Below, one piece after another: positions 23,235 to 31,463 of a stretch of DNA of 64,000 nt. Numbering within the stretch: position 1 is the stretch's first letter; each line of letters starts with the position of its first letter. The DNA comes from UBA1227 sp045642705. Lineage in GTDB: Bacteria > Bacillota > Clostridia > Oscillospirales > Acutalibacteraceae. The DNA lies in NCBI GenBank assembly GCA_045642705.1, contig JAZUJK010000006.1, positions 1 to 64,000 on the forward strand, written 5' to 3'. A program made the position numbers and the translations under genes. The notes beneath the pieces were generated by a model, which saw only the letters and a program-made list of their open reading frames with translations, did no database searches and was not told the DNA's origin.

Positions 23235-24602
23235 ATGGATAACTTCGAAATTAACATGCCTTATAGCATGGATGCAGAGCAGGCGGTGCTCGGATCTATA
23301 CTAAGAGATCCAACTTGCCTTACTCTCATTCAGTCCAAGGGCTTCCTTGCTGAGTATTTCTACCGCAATGAGCACAAGGCTATCTATAACGCTATGCTTC
23401 AAATTGATGCCTTAGGACAGACAATTGATGCACTTCTCGTTATAGAGCAGATGAAGAATGATCCAACATTTGATGAGGCTGCTGGCAAGAATTATCTTGC
23501 TCAGCTCGGCCAAGCAGTTCCATCAACTGCGAATGTTGAAACATATGCCAAGATAGTAAAAGACAAATACTTCATCCGCACACTCATTGGCGTTTCAAAT
23601 GAGATACTAAATGATGCAGCATCTGGTGAATCTGATGCTATGATGCTTCTTGATAGCGCAGAGCAAAAGATTTATAACATCCGTCAAGGAAAGTCAACAG
23701 GTGAGGCAAGCAAGTTCTCAGAGATCGTTATGGACAAGGTCTATGACAGATTGGAAAAATTAAATTCTGACGATCCTAAGGTTCGTGAGCAATATCTTGG
23801 ATTTACAACTGGTTTCTCAGAACTTGATAAAATAACATCTGGTCTAAACCGCTCCGACCTTATTATTGTCGGTGCGCGTCCTGCAATGGGTAAGACCTCA
23901 TTTGCACTTAATATTGCTCGTAACGCAGCTGTTCTCGCTGGCAAGAAGGTTCTCTTCTTCTCACTTGAAATGACCAAGGAACAGTTGGCACAGCGTGTAT
24001 TGTCCACTGAGGCACGCGTTAAGGGCATCAAGATGAGAACAGGTAATCTTGATGGCAAGGATTGGGAACGACTCAATCTCGCAACAGCAGCCCTCAATGA
24101 TTGCAATCTATATTTCGATGATACATCTGGTATCACAGTAAACGAGATGAAAGCCAAGATCCGCCGTATGAAGGATGTTGATCTTGTAATCATAGACTAT
24201 TTACAGCTCATGAAATCAGGCACACGCTCTGATTCTCGTGTTCAGGAAGTATCAGAGATTACACGTAGTCTAAAGATCATGGCTAAGGACTTAAATGTTC
24301 CTGTTATGGTACTTGCACAGTTATCACGTGCCACAGAGGGACATTCCAACAAGAGTCACAGACCTCAGCTTGCTGACCTTCGTGAATCAGGCTCTATTGA
24401 GCAGGATGCAGACATAGTTCTTATGCTATATCGTGAGGATTATTATGCAAATGATGATTCCACCGAGATGGAGAAGGCAATTGATGAGGTAGATATCATT
24501 GTTGCCAAGAACCGTCACGGTCCAACAGATACAGTAAAACTTGGCTGGAACAATGAGTTCACATTGTTCTCAACAGTTGAGAGGAATTTTGATGAGTTTT
24601 AG
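23235..24602 (+). CDS. dnaB: Replicative DNA helicase
   Basis: This 455-residue hexameric helicase unwinds DNA at the replication fork. The N-terminal domain starts with MPYSMDAEQAVLGSIL. The RecA-like domain shows Walker A GARPAMGKT (near residue 215), Walker B LVIIDYLQLM (near 317) and the H3/H4 block (QLSRATEGH, LADLRESGSIEQDADIV). Nothing suggests an intein or truncation. The last 11 bases overlap the tilS start. Confidence 0.96.
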   Translation: MDNFEINMPYSMDAEQAVLGSILRDPTCLTLIQSKGFLAEYFYRNEHKAIYNAMLQIDALGQTIDALLVIEQMKNDPTFDEAAGKNYLAQLGQAVPSTANVETYAKIVKDKYFIRTLIGVSNEILNDAASGESDAMMLLDSAEQKIYNIRQGKSTGEASKFSEIVMDKVYDRLEKLNSDDPKVREQYLGFTTGFSELDKITSGLNRSDLIIVGARPAMGKTSFALNIARNAAVLAGKKVLFFSLEMTKEQLAQRVLSTEARVKGIKMRTGNLDGKDWERLNLATAALNDCNLYFDDTSGITVNEMKAKIRRMKDVDLVIIDYLQLMKSGTRSDSRVQEVSEITRSLKIMAKDLNVPVMVLAQLSRATEGHSNKSHRPQLADLRESGSIEQDADIVLMLYREDYYANDDSTEMEKAIDEVDIIVAKNRHGPTDTVKLGWNNEFTLFSTVERNFDEF

Positions 24603-25575
24603 TTTGATTGAAAAATCTAAATCGGTTATCAACAAGTATCAGATGCTGTCACCGAACGATACGGTGGTTGTAGGATTCTCTGGCGGTGCCGATTCGATGA
24701 CATTGCTATCTCTCATGAATGCGCTGAAATCGGAATACGATTTGAATTTGATTGCAGCGCATGTAAACCACGGCATACGTGGCGATGAGGCACAGCGTGA
24801 CCAGGACTTCTGCACCGAGGTATGTAATAACCTCGGCATAAGGCTCGAAGTCCTAAATGCAGATGTGCCGTCAATCGCACGTGAGCGTGGTGTATCGGAA
24901 GAAGTCGCTGGACGAGATGTCCGCTATGACTTCTTCAATAGCCTTGCAGGCGAGAGTGGCAAGATTGCCACTGCTCACAATGCCAACGATGCGGTTGAAA
25001 CCATGATTTTCAACCTCTGCCGTGGCACAGGCCTGCGCGGCCTCTCGAGCATTCCACCGATTCGCGGCAACATAATCCGCCCGCTCATTGAATGCACGAG
25101 AGCAGAGATAGAGCAATATATAACTGACAACAATTTGTCCTATGTGACAGACTCAACTAATTTGACAGATGAGTATATGAGAAATCGCATAAGACATAAT
25201 ATCTTGCCAGAGTTGTCACTGGTAAATGAAAATGCGATCTCCAATATCACGAGATGTATTGGCACATTGCGTGATGATGCTGATTATTTCAATTCGAAAG
25301 TTCAAGCATTGCTAAGTGATGCTGGACAGGGGCTCAGTGATAACAAACTCAGCACGGAGGTACTTCTCCGAGCAGACTTACCGATATTGTCGCGTGCAAT
25401 ATCAGATTATGTTTATTTGGAATGTGGCACGAGACCTGAGAAGGTCCATGTCGACAAGACTATCGATATGATGAAAGTGGGCAGACGTGACCAAGTACAG
25501 ATTCCATCTGGAGCTTTCATACATGTTGAAAAAGGGAAATTATGGGTTATCAAATCAGGAGGACACTATGTATAG
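24592..25575 (+). CDS. tilS: tRNA(Ile)-lysidine synthetase
   Basis: This 327-residue N-type ATP pyrophosphatase modifies the CAU anticodon of tRNA-Ile so it reads AUA. The PP-loop is VVGFSGGADSM (near residue 23), followed by AAHVNHGIRGDEA and the ATAHNANDAVETMIFNLCRG block. The start at ATG 24592 (GAGAGG upstream, overlapping the dnaB end) gives the usual N-terminus. It is shorter than E. coli TilS and lacks a clear C-terminal tRNA-binding domain, as is common in some Firmicutes. It overlaps hpt by 8 bases. Confidence 0.92.
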   Translation: MSFSLIEKSKSVINKYQMLSPNDTVVVGFSGGADSMTLLSLMNALKSEYDLNLIAAHVNHGIRGDEAQRDQDFCTEVCNNLGIRLEVLNADVPSIARERGVSEEVAGRDVRYDFFNSLAGESGKIATAHNANDAVETMIFNLCRGTGLRGLSSIPPIRGNIIRPLIECTRAEIEQYITDNNLSYVTDSTNLTDEYMRNRIRHNILPELSLVNENAISNITRCIGTLRDDADYFNSKVQALLSDAGQGLSDNKLSTEVLLRADLPILSRAISDYVYLECGTRPEKVHVDKTIDMMKVGRRDQVQIPSGAFIHVEKGKLWVIKSGGHYV

Positions 25576-26128
25576 CGAAAATATGGCAGATGATGTTGCT
25601 GAAGTACTACTAACAGAGGAGCAAATCCATGAAATAGTAGATAAACTCGGCAAGAAAATTTCAGAGGACTATAAGGGCAAGAACCTCGTTCTTGTCAGCG
25701 TACTCAAAGGATCAGTAGTATTTATGGCTGACCTTATGAGATCAATAGATATACATTGTTCAATCGATTTCATGGTTGTATCAAGTTATGGCAGCGGCGC
25801 AGAGAGCTCCGGTGTTGTCAAGATTATTAAGGACCTTGATACTAACCTTGCAGGAATGGACCTTCTAATCGTTGAGGACATTCTCGATACAGGCCGTACA
25901 CTTGCATCACTTATTCAGATTCTCAAAATGAGAAACCCAAGCTCAGTTAAAATATGCACATTCCTTGACAAGCCTGAGAGAAGGCTTGCAGATATTTCAG
26001 CAGATTACGTCGGCGTTAGCGTACCTGATGAATTCGTAATCGGATATGGTCTCGATTACGATGAGAGATATAGAAATCTTCCATATCTCGGTGTACTAAA
26101 ACGTTCGGTATACGAAGAGGAGGTATAA
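25568..26128 (+). CDS. hpt: Hypoxanthine-guanine phosphoribosyltransferase
   Basis: This 186-residue purine salvage enzyme has the PRPP-binding motif LLIVEDILDTGRTL (about residues 100-113), LVSVLKGSVVFMADL and the C-terminal VGYGLDYDERYRNLPY-like segment (here VIGYGLDYDERYRNLPY). The start is ATG 25568 with AGGAGG 5 nt upstream. The tilS-hpt-ftsH order is the classic Firmicutes arrangement. Confidence 0.95.
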   Translation: MYSENMADDVAEVLLTEEQIHEIVDKLGKKISEDYKGKNLVLVSVLKGSVVFMADLMRSIDIHCSIDFMVVSSYGSGAESSGVVKIIKDLDTNLAGMDLLIVEDILDTGRTLASLIQILKMRNPSSVKICTFLDKPERRLADISADYVGVSVPDEFVIGYGLDYDERYRNLPYLGVLKRSVYEEEV

Positions 26129-26130
26129 CT

Positions 26131-29100
26131 TTGGAAAATATGCCAAGCAACAATGGACAGACTCCAGGTAATGCTGGTCGTTCACGCAGACTGTTCTCTA
26201 GTCTGATTTCTTTGCTTCTTGTTGCACTTATGATAGGCCTTATCTGGTCAGCTCTCAAAGTTGATTCTGTCAAGGTTAACGAAGAGTATTATCAGGTAGT
26301 TCAATATTTCGATGAGGGCAAGATTTCAGAGTATGAACTAAATCTCGGCACGAGAAAACTTACATATGTTTTACGTGGCGAGAAGGAAAAGAGGACTTAT
26401 ACAGTCCCAAGCTATGACCTATTTATAGCTGACGTACATGATGATGTACGTACATATAATCAGGCACATCCTGATGACCCAATTAAGATGAATTACGAGT
26501 CAGGCACATCTAACTATTGGCTCGTACAGATGCTGCCAATGGTTGCAATGCTCATTATGATGGGCCTTATGCTCTATTTCATGGTCAAGAAGATCAGCAG
26601 CACTGTACAGGACGATACCAAGCGCTCCATGGCATTTGGTAAGGTTCACCTGAAGTCAGGTGACGAGGGCCGCAAGACAACCTTTGATGATGTTGCTGGA
26701 CTTAATGAAGAAAAAGAGGATCTTGAGGAGATCGTTGAATTCCTCAAGAACCCACAGAGATTCAACGATCTCGGTGCACGTATTCCTAAGGGCGTACTTC
26801 TTGTCGGCCCTCCAGGAACAGGTAAAACACTCCTTGCACGTGCAGTAGCAGGCGAGGCTGACGCTACATTCTTATCAATTTCTGGTTCAGACTTTGTTGA
26901 GATGTTCGTCGGTGTCGGTGCATCACGTGTACGTGACCTCTTTGATACAGCTAAGAAAAATGTACCTGCAATTGTATTTATCGATGAGATTGATGCAGTA
27001 GGACGTCATAGAGGCGCTGGTATGGGTGGCGGCCACGATGAACGTGAGCAGACACTTAACCAGTTGCTCGTTGAGATGGATGGATTTGGTGAGAATGCTG
27101 GCGTAATTATTATTGCTGCTACTAACCGTCCTGACATCTTGGACCCTGCACTTCTCCGTCCAGGTCGTTTCGATAGACAGGTAACTGTAAACTATCCTGA
27201 CGTAGTTGGTCGTGAGGCAATTCTCAAGGTACATGCAAGAAATAAGCCAATTGGACCTGATGTACGTCTCGATGAGATAGCAAGAGCAACAGCTGGATTT
27301 ACAGGTGCTGATCTTGAAAACTTGCTCAATGAGGCTGCACTTCTCTCTGCAAGACGCGGCAAGCGTGCCATCACTAAGACTGAGATTGAGGAAGCAACAA
27401 TCAAAGTAGTAGTAGGCACAGAGAAGAAGTCCAAGAAGATTACAGACGACGAAAAACGTCTCACAGCATACCACGAGGCTGGACATGCTGTTACCAATTA
27501 CTACTTGCCAACACTTGATCCTGTTCATCAGGTATCAATTATCCCACGCGGTATGGCTGGCGGTTATACAATGTCACTCCCTGAGACTGACAAGTCATAC
27601 ATGTCCAAGAAGCAGATGCTTGATGAACTTGTGTCACTTCTCGGTGGTCGTGTATCAGAGGCAATCATCCTTGGCGATATCTCAACAGGCGCATCCAATG
27701 ATATTGAGCGCGCAACCAATATTGCTCGTAATATGATTGTTAAATACGGTATGAGTGAGAAACTCGGACCTATCACATTCGGTTCAGATAACGATGAAGT
27801 ATTCATAGGCAGAGATTATAGCCATGTACGTAACTATTCTGAGGAAACAGCTTCCGTAATTGATAAGGAAATTGAAAAGACAATCATGGCTGCATATGAT
27901 CGTGCAGATGAGATTCTTCGTGTACATATTGATAAGTTACATCTTCTTGCAAACTTCCTTATGAAGTATGAAAAGATCGATGGTGCTACATTCCAGGAAC
28001 TTATGGCAAACGATGACTTTGATATCGATTCCTATGATCCAACACAGCACAGAAATCTTATTGATGAAATCAACAAGCACCTTGAAAAGGCAGAGGAGCC
28101 AGAGAAAGTAGAAGAAGTACCTGAAGTAATAGAGGTACCAGAAGACACTGCTCTCAGCGCTGGCATAGCTCTTGCAGTAGCAGATGCTATCCTCGAACCA
28201 GAACCAATTGAGCCAGAGCCACTTCCAGAGCCAGAGCCTGAACCTGAGCCAATTGAGCCAATTGAGCCAGAGCCAATTGAGGAATCAGAACCAGAAGTAT
28301 TCCTCTCTGAGCTTGAAACAGTTGAGCCAGATTTACCAGCTCCAGAGCTTCCAATTGCTCCAATTGAGCCTGAGGTTGTTTTAGCTCCAGTTGAACCTGA
28401 ACTTGACCTCTCTCCAGTTGAGCCTGAGCTTGACTTTGCCCCAGTAGAACCAGAACCAATTCCAGAAGAGGAAGAGGAGGTCCTTCCCGAGCCAATAGTT
28501 GAGCCAGAGCCAATTTCTGAGGAGAAACCTCTTGAGGAAGTTGTAGCGGAGGACGAAGAGCTTTTTAACAAACTCAAGAGCATCCTTGATGCGCCACTCT
28601 CTGATTTTGCTGATGATGATGACTATACACCAGTTGTAGACTTTGATGAGGCACCAATTGCTATTGATGAAGAACCAGAGCCTGAAATTGAACCAGAGGA
28701 ATTACCTGAGGCGCCAATCCCAGTAGAAGAACCTGTTCGTGATCCTAATGCAATAGAAAATATTTTGTCAGAAGCAGAACTTGAACTGAAGCGTGAACTT
28801 GATCGTGAAAATGGTCTCATCTCACCAGAGGACGAGTATGCTGATGCAGACATTTCACAGGAAGCAATCGATGATGCTGATATTAATGATTATCTAATGC
28901 CAGAGATTGAACCTGCTAAAGTAATTGATGATTCTCCAGCTGTTGAGGGATTGTCCGGTTCAGGACTTTCATTTTCATCAGAAGAGGAGAAGAAAAAGTT
29001 TGAAGAGGAAGTTGATAACTTCCAGCATGAGTCACTCAATATTGGTGGTTTCTTAAGCAATATTGGTGCTGGTGCAGATGCATTGCCATCTTCAAGTGAA

Positions 29101-29316
29101 ACATTGCCAACTGAAACTGAAGTAGCTCCTGCAACACCTGCAAGAGGAGAAATTGATATTTCTGAAATTACTGATGAAGAGGTTGAGGCAGCTCTCAAGG
29201 AAGAGATGGATGGAACATTCACAGAGAATGATGAAATCTATGCTCTCTATGAACTTCTCAAGGCAACTAGAACAGTTGAAGAAGAGGACGATAGTCCATT
29301 TGGTAAAAACAAATAA
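26131..29316 (+). CDS. ftsH: FtsH ATP-dependent zinc metalloprotease with long acidic C-terminal tail
   Basis: This is a 1061-residue membrane protease. Residues 1-650 are a normal FtsH: TM1 about 21-42, an extracytoplasmic domain, TM2 about 130-152, Walker A GPPGTGKT near 226, Walker B IVFIDEIDAVG, the second region of homology and HEAGH near 448. Residues 650-1061 form an extra tail rich in Pro, Glu and Asp, with EP-type repeats (about 688-800), then more acidic segments and short hydrophobic motifs. The usual family length is 600-700. The start is a TTG at 26131, 6 nt after GAGGAGGT; the next ATG is 15 nt from it. It ends the operon. Confidence 0.95.
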   Translation: MENMPSNNGQTPGNAGRSRRLFSSLISLLLVALMIGLIWSALKVDSVKVNEEYYQVVQYFDEGKISEYELNLGTRKLTYVLRGEKEKRTYTVPSYDLFIADVHDDVRTYNQAHPDDPIKMNYESGTSNYWLVQMLPMVAMLIMMGLMLYFMVKKISSTVQDDTKRSMAFGKVHLKSGDEGRKTTFDDVAGLNEEKEDLEEIVEFLKNPQRFNDLGARIPKGVLLVGPPGTGKTLLARAVAGEADATFLSISGSDFVEMFVGVGASRVRDLFDTAKKNVPAIVFIDEIDAVGRHRGAGMGGGHDEREQTLNQLLVEMDGFGENAGVIIIAATNRPDILDPALLRPGRFDRQVTVNYPDVVGREAILKVHARNKPIGPDVRLDEIARATAGFTGADLENLLNEAALLSARRGKRAITKTEIEEATIKVVVGTEKKSKKITDDEKRLTAYHEAGHAVTNYYLPTLDPVHQVSIIPRGMAGGYTMSLPETDKSYMSKKQMLDELVSLLGGRVSEAIILGDISTGASNDIERATNIARNMIVKYGMSEKLGPITFGSDNDEVFIGRDYSHVRNYSEETASVIDKEIEKTIMAAYDRADEILRVHIDKLHLLANFLMKYEKIDGATFQELMANDDFDIDSYDPTQHRNLIDEINKHLEKAEEPEKVEEVPEVIEVPEDTALSAGIALAVADAILEPEPIEPEPLPEPEPEPEPIEPIEPEPIEESEPEVFLSELETVEPDLPAPELPIAPIEPEVVLAPVEPELDLSPVEPELDFAPVEPEPIPEEEEEVLPEPIVEPEPISEEKPLEEVVAEDEELFNKLKSILDAPLSDFADDDDYTPVVDFDEAPIAIDEEPEPEIEPEELPEAPIPVEEPVRDPNAIENILSEAELELKRELDRENGLISPEDEYADADISQEAIDDADINDYLMPEIEPAKVIDDSPAVEGLSGSGLSFSSEEEKKKFEEEVDNFQHESLNIGGFLSNIGAGADALPSSSETLPTETEVAPATPARGEIDISEITDEEVEAALKEEMDGTFTENDEIYALYELLKATRTVEEEDDSPFGKNK
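28192..28530 (+). repeat. Low-complexity EP-repeat coding segment in ftsH
   Basis: Imperfect repeats of GAG/GAA-CCA codons encode runs such as EPEPIEPEPLPEPEPEPEP and several VEPELD(L/F)(S/A)PVEPE units of about ten residues. It is repetitive at both DNA and protein level, so its length may vary between strains. Confidence 0.8.
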
Positions 29317-29326
29317 TTAGTAATTG

Positions 29327-29354
29327 GACCCTGGATAAAATCCAGGGTCTTTTT
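29327..29354 (+). terminator. Terminator after ftsH
   Basis: GACCCTGGAT pairs with ATCCAGGGTC over AAA, followed by TTTTT. It ends the RNase J-ftsH operon. Confidence 0.93.
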
Positions 29355-29387
29355 ATGCCCAAAATACACTATAAAGTGCGTATTTAC

Positions 29388-29417
29388 TTGACTTTGACAC
29401 AATATATGGTGTAGAAT
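29388..29417 (+). promoter_or_regulatory. Promoter of parE-parC
   Basis: TTGACT (29388-29393) and TAGAAT (29412-29417) have an 18-bp spacer. An overlapping TTGACA (29394-29399) lacks a good -10 partner. Confidence 0.6.
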
Positions 29418-29461
29418 ATCTATTTGTATAATACTGATTATTATGTAATTTTGGAGGAATT

Positions 29462-31447
29462 ATGGCTGTAAAGAAACCAGAATACGGCAATTTAGATATT
29501 GCTCAATTAAAAGGCGCCGACCGTGTGCGTAAGCGCCCATCAGTTATCTTTGGTTCCGATAGTATTGATGGATGCGAACATGCTTTCTTTGAGATTCTTT
29601 CCAACTCAATTGATGAGGCTCGTGAAGGATATGGTGACAAGATTGTAATAACACGTTTCCTTGATAAATCTATTGAGGTTCAGGACTATGGTCGTGGAAT
29701 CCCTATGGATTACAACGAGAAGGAAGGCCGCTACAACTGGGAACTTGTTTTCTGCGAGATGTATGCGGGTGGTAAATATAATACTAATGCACTTGACTCA
29801 AGTTATGGTTTCTCCTTGGGTCTTAATGGTCTTGGCCTCTGCGCGACACAGTATTCCTCCAGATATATGGAAGCAGAGATTCATCGTGACAATACAACAT
29901 TCACCATGCGTTTTGAAAAGGGTGAAGCTGTAACAGAACTCATGAAAGAACCTTATGCCAAGAAGCAGACAGGAACACGTATTAAGTGGCTACCTGATCT
30001 TGACGTATTTACCAATATTAGTATTCCACTTGAATATTATCAGGATGTAATTAAACGTCAGGCTATTATCAATAGTGGTGTTAAATTCATCTTAAAGAAT
30101 CAGGTTAGTAACTCATCATTTGACACATATGAGTACTACTATGAAAACGGCATTGTTGATTATGTCAATGAGCTCGGTGGAGAGGATACTCTCACTAGCA
30201 CACAGTTCTGGGAGACAGAGCGCGTAGGCCGTGACCGTCCTGATAGAGAGGATTATAAGGTCAAGATTTCTGTTGCCCTTGCTTTCTCTAACAAGAGCCA
30301 AATTAAGGAGTTCTATCACAATTCTTCTTGGCTCGAGCATGGCGGTGCACCAGAAAAGGCTGTTCGTTCAGCTTTCGTAAGCCAGGTTGATGCATATCTT
30401 AAGAATAACGGTATGTATAAGAAAGGCGATGGCAAGATTACAATGCAGGATATCGATGACTGCATGCTTCTTGTTATATCTTCATTCTCAACTCTCACTT
30501 CATATGAGAACCAGACTAAGAAGTCTATTACAAATGAATTCATTCAAGAAGCAATGACTGACTTCTTCAAGCATCAGCTTGAGGTATATTTCATTGAGAA
30601 CAAGCTTGATGCAGATAAAATCTGTAATCAGATTCTTATTAATTTGCGTTCGCGTGTTCGTTCCGAGGCTACACGTGTCAATTTAAAGAAATCTCTCACA
30701 AGCAATATGGATATGACCAATCGTGTTGAGAAATTCGTTGATTGTAGATCCAAGGATGTTACAAAACGTGAGATATTCATAGTAGAGGGTGACTCTGCTC
30801 TTGGCTCTTGTAAACAAGCGCGTGATGCAGAATTCCAGGGCGTAATCCCTGTTAAGGGTAAGATTTTAAACTGCCTCAAATCAGACTATAAAAAGATATT
30901 CAATTCTGATGTTATAACAGACCTTATCAAGGTTCTTGGTTGTGGCGCAGAAGTAGAAGGTAAGAATAAGGAAATAAGCCAGTTTAGCCTCGATAATCTA
31001 CGTTGGGATAAGGTTATTATCTGTACTGATGCCGATGTCGATGGATATCAGATTAGAACTCTTATTCTTGCTATGATTTATAGGCTTATGCCAACACTTA
31101 TATCAGCAGGAAAGGTTTATATTGCCGAATCTCCACTCTATGAAATCACTTGTAAAGACCAGGTATGGTTTGCTTATACTGAGCAGGAGAAACAGCAAGC
31201 TCTTGATGAGATAGGTGATGCGAAATATACAATTCAGCGTTCCAAGGGACTCGGTGAAAATGATGCTGATATGATGTGGCTTACAACAATGAATCCTAAG
31301 ACACGTCGACTTATCAAGGTCACAGAGGCAGACGCTCAGAGAACTGCTGATACATTTGAAGTCTTGCTTGGTGATAATCTTGCAGGGCGTAAAGAAAAAA
31401 TAGCAGACGAGGGATATAAGTACCTCGATATGCTTGATTTATCATAA
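29462..31447 (+). CDS. parE: DNA topoisomerase IV subunit B (ParE type)
   Basis: This 661-residue ATPase subunit of a type IIA topoisomerase has a GHKL ATP site (EILSNSIDEA, DYGRGIPMD, LNGLGLCA), a transducer domain and a Toprim domain with EGDSALGS (near residue 442) and DADVDGYQIRTLI. The N-terminal arm reads VRKRPSVIFGSDSIDG rather than the usual RPGMYIG, a divergent form. Assignment as topo IV rather than gyrase rests on the paired downstream gene and on the divergence. It has no clear sign of truncation, and the C-terminus is complete. GGAGG precedes the ATG. Confidence 0.85.
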   Translation: MAVKKPEYGNLDIAQLKGADRVRKRPSVIFGSDSIDGCEHAFFEILSNSIDEAREGYGDKIVITRFLDKSIEVQDYGRGIPMDYNEKEGRYNWELVFCEMYAGGKYNTNALDSSYGFSLGLNGLGLCATQYSSRYMEAEIHRDNTTFTMRFEKGEAVTELMKEPYAKKQTGTRIKWLPDLDVFTNISIPLEYYQDVIKRQAIINSGVKFILKNQVSNSSFDTYEYYYENGIVDYVNELGGEDTLTSTQFWETERVGRDRPDREDYKVKISVALAFSNKSQIKEFYHNSSWLEHGGAPEKAVRSAFVSQVDAYLKNNGMYKKGDGKITMQDIDDCMLLVISSFSTLTSYENQTKKSITNEFIQEAMTDFFKHQLEVYFIENKLDADKICNQILINLRSRVRSEATRVNLKKSLTSNMDMTNRVEKFVDCRSKDVTKREIFIVEGDSALGSCKQARDAEFQGVIPVKGKILNCLKSDYKKIFNSDVITDLIKVLGCGAEVEGKNKEISQFSLDNLRWDKVIICTDADVDGYQIRTLILAMIYRLMPTLISAGKVYIAESPLYEITCKDQVWFAYTEQEKQQALDEIGDAKYTIQRSKGLGENDADMMWLTTMNPKTRRLIKVTEADAQRTADTFEVLLGDNLAGRKEKIADEGYKYLDMLDLS

Positions 31448-31463
31448 AGGAGGGATATCGTAA

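Noticed and set aside
26923..27528. 201-codon minus-strand frame opposite the FtsH AAA/protease region
   Set aside because: Antisense shadow of a highly conserved coding region, Cys/Ser/Tyr-rich composition typical of such shadows.
28192..28530. CRISPR or tandem-repeat array
   Set aside because: The repeats are irregular, in frame and encode Pro/Glu units of FtsH; there are no spacers or cas genes.
28032..28583. Long minus-strand open frame (Gly/Ser-rich) opposite the ftsH tail
   Set aside because: It is a shadow of the repetitive Pro/Glu codons; no start signal and no sensible domain.
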